A stretch of 64,000 nt of DNA from Paraburkholderia dioscoreae (GCF_902459535.1 NZ_LR699556.1:29612-93611); one strand, 5' to 3'. Numbered from the stretch's first letter, positions 43,682 to 52,577 are shown. Numbers and translations: made by a program. The notes: generated from the letters alone by a model not told the origin.

Positions 43682-44968
43682 ATGGCGGTATTCGTACTGG
43701 ATCGACGCGGTAGACCATTAATGCCGTGTTCGGAGAAACGGGCTCGGCTGATGCTTGAGCGTCAGCGCGCACGCGTTCATCGCCTGATGCCGTTTGTCAT
43801 TCGTCTTACCGACCGGCTCATCGAGGAAAGCACACTGCAGCCGGTGCGCATTAAAATTGAGTCTGGGAGCAAGATAACCGGACTCGCCTTGGTGCGCGAG
43901 GATGGCGAGTCGACCGCCGTTCTTAATCTGTTTGAACTGATACATCGGGGACGTCAGATCAGCGAGGGCCTATCTTCCCGCAGCAACTTCCGCCGACGCA
44001 GGCGCAGCGCTAATCTGCGGTACCGGGCCCCGCACTATGCCAATCCCGCACGAACAAATGGTTGGCTTCCACCCAGCCTGAGGCATCGGATTGACACGAC
44101 GAAATCCTGGGTGAGGCGTTTTATCCGTTGGGCACCAGTGAGCGGACTTGCTAGCGAACTGGTGCGTTACGATCTCGCGGCGGTAGAAGGTGACGAAAGA
44201 GTCTCCGACAATCAGGAGCATGCTGAAATCGCCGCCCAGGAGATACGCGCGTATCTCCTGGATAAGTGGGGACATCAATGCGTCTATTGCGATTCCGATC
44301 GCCAACATGTGCAGATTGACCCGATCGATCTTCGCACGGCAGGCGAACCGGCAAGGGATATATCCGGTTTGATCCTGGCCTGTACTTCCTGCATCGCGCG
44401 GCGGGCTGGACGTGACATCAGCGAGTTCGTCACCGATCGGGCGCGGCTTGAGCGGCTGCGGAATTGGACAAAAGCGCCGCAGAGAGATCGCGCGGCTGTA
44501 GACGGTGCACGTTCGGCCATCGCGCAATTCCTGGCAACGACGGGGCTCCCTGTCGAACTGGCCAGCGGCGGCCGCACGAAATGGAACCGTACACGCTTTG
44601 CCCTTCCCAAGTCGCAGGCTCTGGATGCGGTATGTGTGGGCGCAGTCACGGCTGTCGTCTGCTGGCGTATTCCCGTCATCAAGATCAAGTGTACGGGCCG
44701 AGGCCGATACCAGCGAACACTTGTGAACGCGCATGGCTTCCCCCGCGCCCATCTGATGCGCAACAAGCGCATACATAACGTTCAGACCGGTGATCGCGTT
44801 CGCGCGACCGTCCCGACCGGCAAGAAAGCTGGTATCCATACGGGGCGAGTGGCGGTCCGTTCGCGCGGTTATTTTGATGTGCACAAGCCAGACGGACCGG
44901 TTACTGGGATCCACCATCGGTACTGCGTTGTGCTGCAGCGGGCTGATGGATACAGTTATTCGATGTAA
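43682..44968 (+). CDS. iscB: IscB-family RNA-guided protein, predicted nuclease-dead
   Basis: 428 residues, full length and uninterrupted. Family features kept: PLMP start (VLDRRGRPLMPCSEKRARLM), arginine-rich bridge (NFRRRRRSANLRYRAP), zinc-type Cys pairs (CVYC, ACTSC) and the C-terminal TAM-interaction part (CTGRGRYQRTLVNAHGFPRA; PTGKKAGIHTGRVAVRS). Catalytic positions are lost. The RuvC-I Asp of the usual IDPGSKTTG is Glu60 (IESGSKITG). The RuvC-II Glu of the usual GVEYQQG is replaced (RVSDNQE, 174-180). The HNH His of IDHI is Pro214 (IDPI), and the HNH Asn positions are Gly229 and Ile238. The RuvC-III His of HALDAACVG is Gln312; Asp315 remains. It probably binds but does not cut DNA. It lies 234 bp upstream of fliC, same strand. 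Confidence 0.88.
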   Translation: MAVFVLDRRGRPLMPCSEKRARLMLERQRARVHRLMPFVIRLTDRLIEESTLQPVRIKIESGSKITGLALVREDGESTAVLNLFELIHRGRQISEGLSSRSNFRRRRRSANLRYRAPHYANPARTNGWLPPSLRHRIDTTKSWVRRFIRWAPVSGLASELVRYDLAAVEGDERVSDNQEHAEIAAQEIRAYLLDKWGHQCVYCDSDRQHVQIDPIDLRTAGEPARDISGLILACTSCIARRAGRDISEFVTDRARLERLRNWTKAPQRDRAAVDGARSAIAQFLATTGLPVELASGGRTKWNRTRFALPKSQALDAVCVGAVTAVVCWRIPVIKIKCTGRGRYQRTLVNAHGFPRAHLMRNKRIHNVQTGDRVRATVPTGKKAGIHTGRVAVRSRGYFDVHKPDGPVTGIHHRYCVVLQRADGYSYSM

Positions 44969-45090
44969 CGGTTATTGCTGACGGCATTGTCGGAGACCGG
45001 CTAGACCTTGACAAAGCTCCCGTGCAGATCGCATGACGAACCGACTACTGGTCTGCTTCCATTTTTGATGTTGGTTTATCCGATGAAATC

Positions 45091-45117
45091 TAAAGTTTCG
45101 TGATCTGAGGCCGACAT
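45091..45117 (+). promoter_or_regulatory. Sigma-28 (FliA) promoter of fliC
   Basis: TAAAGTTT, 11 bases, GCCGACAT. The -35 is a perfect match and the -10 differs from GCCGATAA in two positions, with ideal spacing. It lies 86 bp before the fliC start, the usual arrangement of a late flagellar gene. Confidence 0.85.
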
Positions 45118-45202
45118 CTCCTACTGAGGTGGCTAGCAGTGAAATGCTTCCGCCGATGCCAATGTGGCATGTAAGGCTCAACGCCTATACAGGAGATTTT
45201 CC

Positions 45203-46984
45203 ATGCTCGGAATCAATAGCAATATCAACTCGCTGGTTGCACAGCAAAACCTCGCGGGCTCGCAAAGCGCTCTTTCGCAAGCCATCACGCGTCTGTCGTC
45301 GGGCAAGCGCATCAACAGCGCGGCGGACGACGCGGCCGGTCTGGCAATCTCGACCGGCATGCAATCGCAGATCAACGGCCTGAACCAGGGGGTCTCGAAC
45401 GCAAACGACGGCGTCTCAATGATCCAGACGGCATCAAGTGGCCTCGCGCAAATTACATCGAGCCTGCAACGGATTCGTCAGCTTGCCGTGCAGGCGTCGA
45501 ATGGCGGCCTGACGGCGGACAACCAGGCGGCACTGCAACAGGAAGTGTCGCAACAGATTGCTGAAGTGAACCGTATCGCTTCGCAAACGACTTACAATGG
45601 CAAGAACGTGCTGGATGGTTCGGCTGGCAATGTGAGCTTCCAGGTCGGCGCAAATGTCGGCCAGACAATCAACCTGAACCTGACGCAAAACGTGTCGTCG
45701 ACCGCTCTCGGCAAGGGTCTGGTTGGTGCTGGCACAAGCCTCGGTACGATTGCGAATGTCAACGTGGACTCGGCAACGGGTGGCACATACAACGCGCAGA
45801 CGTCGACGGGCTATCAGGTCACGTCCATCAACGTTCTGTCGGATGGCAAGGGTGGTTTCACCTATACCGACCAGAATAACCAAGCGCTCACGTCTACCGC
45901 GACCAAGGCACTGTTTGGCAATTCGACCGGTGTTGGTGGTTCGCTGAACATCACGACGAACGCAAGTGGCACAAGCGCACTTGACGTAACGAATCAGGTT
46001 TCAGCAATCAGCAGCGCAAACAACGTTACCAATTATCCAGTTGGAACCGGCACGACGATCGGTACGATTACGGGCATCAGCATCGATGCCAAAACCGGCG
46101 CTGACGTTGCGGCAGGTACGGCAGGCGCGATTACATCAATTACCGTCAAGACAGATGGGTCTGGAGGCTTCACGTTCGCTGACCAGTCCGGTAACGCGCT
46201 GGCTAGTGGGCTGGTAGGAAACACGACAACTGCCGGCAGTTTGTTCACTATTACTGCCGGGACGGGTGGTGCGGGCAACAAACTGGCGCTCACGAGTTCG
46301 ACGGCGCAGGCGACGGCGATTTCGCTCGCAAGTAGCGGTGCTACCTTCGGGTCCATCTCCGCTGGTTCGACCATCGGAACCCTGACCGGCCTGAGCCTTG
46401 ATCCGAATTCCGGTGCCGCAGTCGCTGCCGGATCGGCTGGCGCGATCACGTCGATCACTGTGCAAGAAGGGACTGCCGGCCACTTGAATTTTCTTGACCA
46501 AAACGGCAATGCGATTTCGTCTAGCTTGGTTGGCGCGGCCGGCTCGCTTATCACGGTCACTGCCGGTGACGGGTCCACGACGAACGATAGTTTCGTTTTT
46601 GCAGGCACGGCGCCTACTTCCAGCCCAGCTCTCGCCGCATTTGCCCAGATCGATTCGAACAACAATCCGGGCACTGTCGCAAACATCAACATCAGCACGA
46701 CCACCGGTGCAAACTCGGCGATCGAGTCGATCGACAACGCACTGAATACGGTGAACAACATCCAGGCAACACTGGGTGCGGCGCAGAACCGCTTCACGGC
46801 AATCTCGACGACGCAGCAGGCTGAGTCGACCGACCTGTCGCAAGCACAGTCGAACATCACCGACGCGAACTTCGCGCAGGAAACGGCGAATCTGAGCAAG
46901 GCACAGGTGTTGCAACAGGCCGGTATCTCGGTGCTGGCACAAGCGAACTCGCTGCCCCAGCAGGTTCTGAAGCTCCTGCAGTAA
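45203..46984 (+). CDS. fliC: Flagellin FliC with internal repeats
   Basis: 593 residues from ATG 45203 (site AGGAGA upstream). The N-terminal D0/D1 domain is canonical (MLGINSNINSLVAQQNLAGS; LSSGKRINSAADDAAGLAIS; NDGVSMIQTASSGLAQITSS), as is the C-terminal D1/D0 (AAQNRFTAISTTQQAESTDL; QAGISVLAQANSLPQQVLKL). The central surface region holds three copies of a roughly 105-residue unit starting near nt 45731, 46049 and 46364 (GTIGTITGISIDAKTGADVA; STIGTLTGLSLDPNSGAAVA; DGSGGFTFADQSGNALASG). It polymerises into the filament. The promoter is sigma-28 type. It is directly downstream of the predicted nuclease-dead IscB gene, which may regulate this or another flagellin gene. Confidence 0.97.
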   Translation: MLGINSNINSLVAQQNLAGSQSALSQAITRLSSGKRINSAADDAAGLAISTGMQSQINGLNQGVSNANDGVSMIQTASSGLAQITSSLQRIRQLAVQASNGGLTADNQAALQQEVSQQIAEVNRIASQTTYNGKNVLDGSAGNVSFQVGANVGQTINLNLTQNVSSTALGKGLVGAGTSLGTIANVNVDSATGGTYNAQTSTGYQVTSINVLSDGKGGFTYTDQNNQALTSTATKALFGNSTGVGGSLNITTNASGTSALDVTNQVSAISSANNVTNYPVGTGTTIGTITGISIDAKTGADVAAGTAGAITSITVKTDGSGGFTFADQSGNALASGLVGNTTTAGSLFTITAGTGGAGNKLALTSSTAQATAISLASSGATFGSISAGSTIGTLTGLSLDPNSGAAVAAGSAGAITSITVQEGTAGHLNFLDQNGNAISSSLVGAAGSLITVTAGDGSTTNDSFVFAGTAPTSSPALAAFAQIDSNNNPGTVANINISTTTGANSAIESIDNALNTVNNIQATLGAAQNRFTAISTTQQAESTDLSQAQSNITDANFAQETANLSKAQVLQQAGISVLAQANSLPQQVLKLLQ

Positions 46985-47002
46985 GGCTTCACGCAGTAAA
47001 AA

Positions 47003-47035
47003 CATACGCGCCGCGCGCATTGCGTGGCGCGTATG
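47003..47035 (+). terminator. Hairpin after fliC
   Basis: CATACGCGCC and GGCGCGTATG form a perfect 10-bp stem 18 bp after the fliC stop. A second hairpin (GGGAGGC/GCCTCCC) is at about 47055. There is no long T run, so termination may be partial. Confidence 0.5.
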
Positions 47036-47130
47036 CGATAGTTCGGGTTTCACGGGAGGCACAGCCTCCCGCACTGCATTCTGAACAAACACCTACGTCT
47101 TAATGACTTACCGACGCACGGAGCCGCTCC

Positions 47131-48951
47131 ATGTCAACCGTCTCGACGGCATCAGCCGCCGCCACAACCGCAGCCAACAATGCTGCGCTTCAGCAAGCAG
47201 CGCAGTCGATTATCAGCGGCTCCACCGGCAACTCGTCGCTTGATGTTTCATCGCTGGTCACAGCGCTTGTCAACTCGAAGACGGCTGGGCAACTGTCGGC
47301 ATTGACGGCGCAGCAAACCGCCGACAACACCAAGATCTCCGCAGTCGGCACGCTCAAGGCCGCACTGTCGGCACTGCAAGCCAGCCTGACCAACCTCGCG
47401 AACGGCAAAACGCTTGCGTCCTATACCGCGACCGCGAGCGGCTCGGGCCTCAGCGCAACCGCTGGCGTAGGCGCTGTAGCAGGAAGCTATGCGATCGCAG
47501 TCTCGCAAATCGCGCAGGCGCAGACGATTTCATCGAGTGCCTTCAGCGCCACTGCGCCTGTCGGTACCGGTACTTTGAATGTCTCACTCGGCGGCCAGCC
47601 GATGAGCGTCACAATCGACTCGACGAACAACACATTGAGCGGGATTGCCTCGGCGATCAACTCCGCGGCCAATAATCCGGGTGTCTCGGCCACCGTCGTC
47701 ACTGGTACGGACGGTGCACACCTCGTGCTGCGTTCGGCGTCAACGGGTGCAGCAAACACGATCAGCATTTCGTCAAGCGACGCAGGACTGTCGAGCCTTG
47801 GTGTGACATCGTCACCCGTGCTTACATCAGGCACGTTCAGTTCGTCCCAGGCGTCCCAGGCCCTAGGTACCGGCACGATGACGATATCCGTTGGCGGCAA
47901 GTCGACGAACCTCACCATCGACGGCACCAACAATACTCTGCAAAAGATCGCCGATGCGATCACGAACGCTGATCTGGGCGTGACAGCGAACGTCGTTTCC
48001 TCGTCAAGTGGTTCACAGCAGCTCGTCGTGACCTCCTCAAATGGTAGTTCAAATTCGATCAGCATAACCACGAGCGGCGTAGCGAACGATCAGGGATTGT
48101 CTAGCCTCGGCAGCATGGTCACAACTTCCGCGGTTACTTCGACTGGTGGCGGTGCGTGGAAACAACCGCAGTCCGCGCAAGATGCGCTCTTCACTGTGGA
48201 TGGAACGCCGGTCAGCAGTTCCACCAATTCTTCAACGACAGCGATTGCTGGCGTCACCCTGAACCTGACCGCCGCCGCGCTCGGCACCACGTCTTCATCT
48301 GGCACGATCACGGGTAATGCGCAGACACTGACCATCGCATCCGACACAACCTCGCAGGCCACGGCCATCACCAACTTCGTCAGCCTGTACAACACGCTGG
48401 TGACGACGATGGGTACGCTCACGTCGTTCGACAGTACGCAGGCCCAAGGTTCGCAAGCTGGCCCGCTGCTAGGAGACTCGATGACTAACACAATCGAGAA
48501 CTCGCTTGCGAGCATAGTGAGTGGCGGCGTGAAGAACGGTAATGTCGCTGTGACGCTCGCATCGATCGGCATCACGTTGAACGCCGATGGTTCCATGACA
48601 ACCGACAGCACTGCGCTGAATAACGCGCTGACAAACTCGCCGGCGACCGTTGCCTCGTTGTTCAACTCGACCAACGGCGTTGCTGCCCAGTTGAACAACA
48701 GCATCACGAACTTCACGCAGACCGGCGGTATCATGGATACCGAAACAACCGCGATCAATGCCGACCTCACCAGCATTGCCTCGCAGCAAACCACTCTCGC
48801 CGCCTACACCGCCCAGCTGACGAGCCAGTATCAGGCGCAGTTCACCGCCCTCAACACCCTGATGGCAACGATGAACAACAACTCGCAATACCTGACCCAG
48901 TTATTCGGCGGCACGAATAGTGCCGGCGCATTGGCGAATGGCAAGAGCTGA
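47131..48951 (+). CDS. fliD: Flagellar filament cap protein FliD
   Basis: 606 residues. The N-terminal part has LDVSSLVTALVNSKTAGQLS and ISAVGTLKAALSALQASLTN, typical of FliD. The C-terminus has MDTETTAINADLTSIASQQT and YQAQFTALNTLMATMNNNSQ ending YLTQLFGG. The middle has two tandem copies of a domain (GTLNVSLGGQPMSVTIDSTN and TMTISVGGKSTNLTIDGTNN), making the protein about 100 residues longer than common FliD. It caps the growing filament and folds flagellin. It follows fliC by 146 bp and precedes fliT. Confidence 0.95.
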   Translation: MSTVSTASAAATTAANNAALQQAAQSIISGSTGNSSLDVSSLVTALVNSKTAGQLSALTAQQTADNTKISAVGTLKAALSALQASLTNLANGKTLASYTATASGSGLSATAGVGAVAGSYAIAVSQIAQAQTISSSAFSATAPVGTGTLNVSLGGQPMSVTIDSTNNTLSGIASAINSAANNPGVSATVVTGTDGAHLVLRSASTGAANTISISSSDAGLSSLGVTSSPVLTSGTFSSSQASQALGTGTMTISVGGKSTNLTIDGTNNTLQKIADAITNADLGVTANVVSSSSGSQQLVVTSSNGSSNSISITTSGVANDQGLSSLGSMVTTSAVTSTGGGAWKQPQSAQDALFTVDGTPVSSSTNSSTTAIAGVTLNLTAAALGTTSSSGTITGNAQTLTIASDTTSQATAITNFVSLYNTLVTTMGTLTSFDSTQAQGSQAGPLLGDSMTNTIENSLASIVSGGVKNGNVAVTLASIGITLNADGSMTTDSTALNNALTNSPATVASLFNSTNGVAAQLNNSITNFTQTGGIMDTETTAINADLTSIASQQTTLAAYTAQLTSQYQAQFTALNTLMATMNNNSQYLTQLFGGTNSAGALANGKS

Positions 48952-48972
48952 GCATGAAGGGAGGAGCTTGGA

Positions 48973-49272
48973 ATGGAATCGCGTGAACTGATCGAACGCT
49001 TGCTTAAACTGTCCGAAGCAATTGAACACGCCGCGCAGCTGGCCGACTGGCCGGAAGCCGCCCGGCGTACCGAAGAGCGCTCGCCGTTGCTCATGTCGCT
49101 GACGGGCGACGTTGAGGATGAGACGCGAAATATCATTCGCCGCATTCAGGCACTTGACGAATCGGTGCTGACTCTAGCGGCAACCGGTAAAGAAGAGTTA
49201 AACACGGAATACCAGGAGGCCCTGCGTCGCGCGGCAGCCACCAGGCAGTATCTGCGTACGGCCTGCGACTGA
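48973..49272 (+). CDS. fliT: Flagellar chaperone FliT
   Basis: 99 residues with a strong ribosome site (GGGAGGAG). All-helical sequence: SRELIERLLKLSEAIEHAAQ, WPEAARRTEERSPLLMSLTG, EDETRNIIRRIQALDESVLT and EALRRAAATRQYLRTACD. Size, helical pattern and position after fliD match FliT, the export chaperone of FliD, which in enterics also inhibits the flagellar master regulator. The gene lies 21 bp after fliD and is probably co-transcribed with it. Confidence 0.85.
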   Translation: MESRELIERLLKLSEAIEHAAQLADWPEAARRTEERSPLLMSLTGDVEDETRNIIRRIQALDESVLTLAATGKEELNTEYQEALRRAAATRQYLRTACD

Positions 49273-49358
49273 ATCGACCAACGCCTCCACGAACCAGCGA
49301 TTGATGGCAGGATGACGCAGGCGCCTCGCCTGCCACCGGGCAGATGGTGTCTGGAGTC

Positions 49359-49547
49359 TTATTCCTTACTGAGGACTTCAACGATCTCTTGCCATTCATG
49401 CACGATCGTGTGCAAATTCTGCTCCCGCTGCTCGTCTTCAAGGTCCGTGTGACCAGCTTTCTCCAGCTCCATAATGGCGCGAAGCAGGGCGCTACGGGCC
49501 AGCGGGAGCAACGCCGCCGCTTGGGAGGCAGTTATTACGATAGCCAT
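49359..49547 (-). CDS. Small hypothetical protein downstream of fliT
   Basis: 62 residues from the ATG at 49547 (MAIVITASQAAALLPLARSA; LLRAIMELEKAGHTDLEDEQ; ending EWQEIVEVLSKE). The upstream extension to 49691 has atypical composition and is rejected. It is acidic, helical and soluble with no known motif, and convergent with fliT. I do not recognise the family. The balanced composition makes it likely real. Confidence 0.5.
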   Translation of the reverse strand: MAIVITASQAAALLPLARSALLRAIMELEKAGHTDLEDEQREQNLHTIVHEWQEIVEVLSKE

Positions 49548-49802
49548 TCTTGGTTCCTCAAAATTTGAATGCACGAAAAATAGCACAAGAAAGCGGCTTC
49601 CATTGTCGTGGCGATCGACTAGCAGAGCGCGTTCACGCCGAGGCAAGCGCGTTGCGAGGAGAGGGGCCAACCATGCTCCGACGCGCCCCACACCGCTGTG
49701 CGACCCGACGGGACGACATCAGTCTCGTCGAGGTGGAGAGGATCGGCGTTTAGGGACAATGTAACTGACGTTGCCAGACTTAATGAGATGGTCAGCCTGA
49801 CC

Positions 49803-49840
49803 GAAACGGCCCGATCGGCGTACGCTGATCGGGCCGTTTC
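49803..49840 (+). terminator. Long perfect hairpin just before the IS110 transposase gene
   Basis: GAAACGGCCCGATC and GATCGGGCCGTTTC form a 14-bp stem around GCGTACGC, itself palindromic, followed by CTTTT. It can act as a terminator shielding the transposase from outside transcription or be part of the element's end. The stretch 49548-49802 holds nothing else recognised. Confidence 0.6.
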
Positions 49841-49858
49841 CTTTTCCGGGAGGCCATC

Positions 49859-50884
49859 ATGGCAAACGCGACGTTGGTGGGTATCGATCTGGGCAAACAC
49901 TGCTTCTTCCTTCATGCGCAAGACGCTCATGGGCACGAGGTTTGGCGCAAGAAGGCAACACGGACCCAGTTGTATACGTTGATGGCAAACTGCGCGGCCT
50001 GCACCGTTGCCATGGAAGCCTGTGCTGGCGCACACTGGCTGGCTCGCAAATTCCAGGGCTTTGGCCATCAGGTGAGATTGATTGCCCCCCAGTTCGTCAA
50101 ACCATTCGTCAAGGGCAACAAGACTGACTTCGCCGACGCCGAGGCAATCTGCGAAGCCGCTTCGCGTCCATCAATGCGCTTTGTCGCCATCAAGACGCCT
50201 GAGCAGCAGACGCTGCTGGCCTTGCACCGGATGCGCGAAGCGCTGGTGCGTGAGCGTACGGCGACGGGTAATCAGATTCATGCCTTTTTGCTGGAGTTCG
50301 GCGTGAGCCTGCCGATCGGATCTGTCGCCATCACGCGCCTGCCCATACTACTCGACGATCCGGCTCATGCGCTGCCGCCGCCGATGGTGACCCTGCTGCT
50401 GCGTCTGTATCATCGCTTCGGCCAACTCAGCAACGAAATCGTCGAACTCGAAACCGAACTCAAACGTCAGCTGGCCGGGAACGAAGCCGGCCAGCGACTG
50501 CTTACCATTCCGGGTATCGGCCCGATGACCGCGAGCAGCCTGCTTGCGATGGCCGGTGACGTGCATGGATTCAGGCGAGGCCGCGATTTCGCCGCCTCGC
50601 TGGGTCTGGTGCCACGACAGCATTCGACCGGAGGGCGCGCGACGCTACTGGGCATTTCCAAGCGCGGCGATAAACATCTGCGCAGCTTGCTCGTGCAGGG
50701 CGCGCGTGCCGTCCTGCGCTGCGCCCAGAGGCGCACCGATGCGCTCGGCGTATGGGTGCAGGACCTGCTGCGACGCCGTCACACCAATGTCGTTGCCTGC
50801 GCGCTGGCCAACAAAATGGCCAGAATCGTGTGGGCAATTCTGGCCAGGGGGGGCGAATATCAAGCGCATCCGCGCCCCGCCTGA
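49859..50884 (+). CDS. IS110-family transposase (IS1111-like)
   Basis: 341 residues. The N-terminal RuvC-like DEDD domain has LVGIDLGKHCFFLHAQD (Asp), VAMEACAGAHWLARKFQ (Glu) and KGNKTDFADAEAICEA (two Asp). The C-terminal transposase domain has LLTIPGIGPMTASSLLAMAG, FAASLGLVPRQHSTGGRATL (catalytic Ser) and GISKRGDKHLRSLLVQGARA. All catalytic residues are present, so it is probably active. These recombinases use a structured bridge RNA encoded in the element's non-coding end to pair donor and target. In the IS1111 group that RNA is downstream of the gene. RBS GGGAGG lies before the ATG. Confidence 0.92.
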   Translation: MANATLVGIDLGKHCFFLHAQDAHGHEVWRKKATRTQLYTLMANCAACTVAMEACAGAHWLARKFQGFGHQVRLIAPQFVKPFVKGNKTDFADAEAICEAASRPSMRFVAIKTPEQQTLLALHRMREALVRERTATGNQIHAFLLEFGVSLPIGSVAITRLPILLDDPAHALPPPMVTLLLRLYHRFGQLSNEIVELETELKRQLAGNEAGQRLLTIPGIGPMTASSLLAMAGDVHGFRRGRDFAASLGLVPRQHSTGGRATLLGISKRGDKHLRSLLVQGARAVLRCAQRRTDALGVWVQDLLRRRHTNVVACALANKMARIVWAILARGGEYQAHPRPA

Positions 50885-51321
50885 TCAGCTCAACCTGCCT
50901 GCTTTTGCGACCACCAATCTGTGATGAAGATAAATGGCACACGGCCCGACTGAAAACCTGACAAACAATCCAGTCTCGCAGACTGACGACTTTTTAAAGG
51001 ACAGTCGGGCGCGGCTCCTCATCGAGGGCCGGGCGCTATTAATCCGCGCCCATTTCGAGCCCGGATACATTTGCGCAAGCCCTTTTATCTCAGGTCACAC
51101 ATTCAGGTTGCAAAACTTGGGCTGACCATACATTAGCATGGAGCGATGAAGCCGGGGATGGCCACCTGATTGGGAAATACTATCAGGCGCACGCATGGAA
51201 ACCGGTTACGTGATCGGCACCGGCCCACGGGATGCGTTTCCGTCCGGTCCGGACTTCGATCTTTCGACATGAGCGCGGGCATCCAGTACCATGCTTTCCC
51301 CGGAAGTGAGGGTTCGACCAG
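50885..51321 (+). other. Non-coding flank of the IS110 element; possible bridge-RNA region
   Basis: About 0.4 kb without a credible gene. The first 200 bp contain hairpin potential (CCAGTCTCGCAGACTGACGA; GGGCGCG/CGCGCCC) and fit the place of a bridge RNA in an IS1111-type element, but no conserved loop was identified. The right boundary of the element was not found. Confidence 0.35.
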
Positions 51322-51543
51322 ATGGAACGTTTTTTCTTGTCGCGGGCGAGCGCTGTCGCCTATCTGCTCGGGATTCGCCGCGCAACACCAGGTGGGATTG
51401 ACAACCTGCGGGTTGGCGAGGCTGACGTAAGGTTACAGGATCTGGATACGCTGGATCGCTTGCTACTCGATGTGCGCGCGGGCCGGGTTCGCGAATTCCG
51501 GCTGGACAAGCCCCAGGCGATCGAGGTGACGGTCACAGATTGA
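51322..51543 (+). CDS. Small hypothetical protein (73 aa)
   Basis: Starts MERFFLSRASAVAYLLGIRR and continues GGIDNLRVGEADVRLQDLDT, LDRLLLDVRAGRVREFRLDK, ending VTVTD. A GAAGTGAGGG sequence lies upstream as a possible ribosome site. The composition is typical of coding DNA in this genome, with charged residues spread evenly. No family is recognised. It is flanked by the IS110 region and a convergent hypothetical gene. Confidence 0.4.
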   Translation: MERFFLSRASAVAYLLGIRRATPGGIDNLRVGEADVRLQDLDTLDRLLLDVRAGRVREFRLDKPQAIEVTVTD

Positions 51544-51597
51544 ATAACTGGACACGCGGCACCGTACCAAAACTATCAGCCGCGCGACAAGCCTTCG

Positions 51598-51870
51598 CTA
51601 GGGCCGCTTGGCGAAAGCCGTATCGGCGACAATCGAGCCGCTGCCGAGATACTCTTCGAACGAACTCCTGAGAAGCTCGTCGATCACCACGTCGTCGAGA
51701 TCGGCTGGCTCCATCCCGCGAATCCTGCAGAGGAGTGTAAGGGTTTGTAATGCAGCATGGATGACCGCGGCCTCGGAGGATTTTGGTGTATTCATGATGA
51801 TGTTTTCGGCAGAACTCGCGCTGACTTTAGCAAAATGGATATCGTCAGCTACGATGTCTAAAGTGGACAT
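51598..51870 (-). CDS. Small hypothetical protein (up to 90 aa)
   Basis: The frame from 51870 reads MSTLDIVADDIHFAKVSASS; an internal ATG (MNTPKSSEAAVIHAALQTLT, near 51795) is an equally good start. It continues LLCRIRGMEPADLDDVVIDE and LLRSSFEEYLGSGSIVADTA. It is soluble and mildly acidic with no known motif. The coding look is good, but nothing in the context gives a function. Confidence 0.45.
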   Translation of the reverse strand: MSTLDIVADDIHFAKVSASSAENIIMNTPKSSEAAVIHAALQTLTLLCRIRGMEPADLDDVVIDELLRSSFEEYLGSGSIVADTAFAKRP

Positions 51871-52283
51871 CCCAAATGTCGCGCACGCATAAAATCGCGT
51901 CTTTGCAATCCGTTACCTGCTCAAACAGACTCGTAACCGGCCAGATCGTGCCGCACAACTCGGCCGGGTCGGTAGCCCATCACACTGAGAAAAGGGAAAA
52001 CGCCGGTACTCGAGTAGCTTGAAGCACGGCAATTGCTCGACCGGGCACCGATCGCGCTGATCGTGTTTTCGTTCGCGCGGATCGATGATGCCTATTGCAG
52101 GACCGTCGGCTGTGGGTGAGCCCGTGTGAAAAACGCGGTAGTCGGTTTCGTTCAACAGATCAAGGGTTAGCGAACAGGATGGCGGCCGGCGCCGGTCCTG
52201 TCAGCTGTCATCGCCGCAGGCAGGTCGTCCGGCATCGATCGGTGAATTCGCAGTCGGCGAAAACGTACACTCTGCCCGCTCCG
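51871..52283. other. Gap without confident gene
   Basis: A minus-strand frame (MNETDYRVFHTGSPTADGPA, 52155-51913) begins plausibly but becomes atypical and may be a decayed gene. Nothing else was seen. Confidence 0.3.
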
Positions 52284-52574
52284 CTAATCCGCTTTGTTGA
52301 AGGCGGCAGCAAGCGTTAGCTGCATCCAGTCCAGAAATTCTTCCCACACGTCCCAAGGAATAGCCGTGCGCTCGCGGCTATCGATGCGCAGCGCGTATTG
52401 CGGCGAATCCTCGCGCACGAGCTCGGGCCGTGACTGGAGCCAGCGGCGCAGCGCTTCCTCCAGTTCCAGCGGCGCATCCATGAGCGCGAGTGCCTTTTCG
52501 CCGTCGATCTCGATCGTCTGCACCCCGGCCGGGATGCCGAACATGAGCGCACGGAATTTGTCCTGAAAAGCCAT
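52284..52574 (-). CDS. Hypothetical protein, last gene of a five-gene small-protein operon
   Basis: 96 residues (MAFQDKFRALMFGIPAGVQT; IEIDGEKALALMDAPLELEE; ALRRWLQSRPELVREDSPQY; ending DWMQLTLAAAFNKAD). Soluble, acidic, no known domain. It is separated by 3 bp from the upstream gene at 52578-52904, so it belongs to the minus-strand operon that runs from 53950 to 52284. The family is not recognised. Confidence 0.55.
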   Translation of the reverse strand: MAFQDKFRALMFGIPAGVQTIEIDGEKALALMDAPLELEEALRRWLQSRPELVREDSPQYALRIDSRERTAIPWDVWEEFLDWMQLTLAAAFNKAD

Positions 52575-52577
52575 CGA

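Noticed and set aside
43682..44968. Calling IscB an active HNH/RuvC homing-type nuclease
   Set aside because: The HNH His and Asn positions and two RuvC motifs are substituted, so activity is not expected.
46136..47092. Minus-strand frames of more than 300 codons over fliC
   Set aside because: Antisense to the flagellin gene, which has unmistakable domains.
51913..52155. 80-codon minus-strand gene
   Set aside because: Begins plausibly but lacks a ribosome site, and its second half has atypical composition; kept only as a possible relic.
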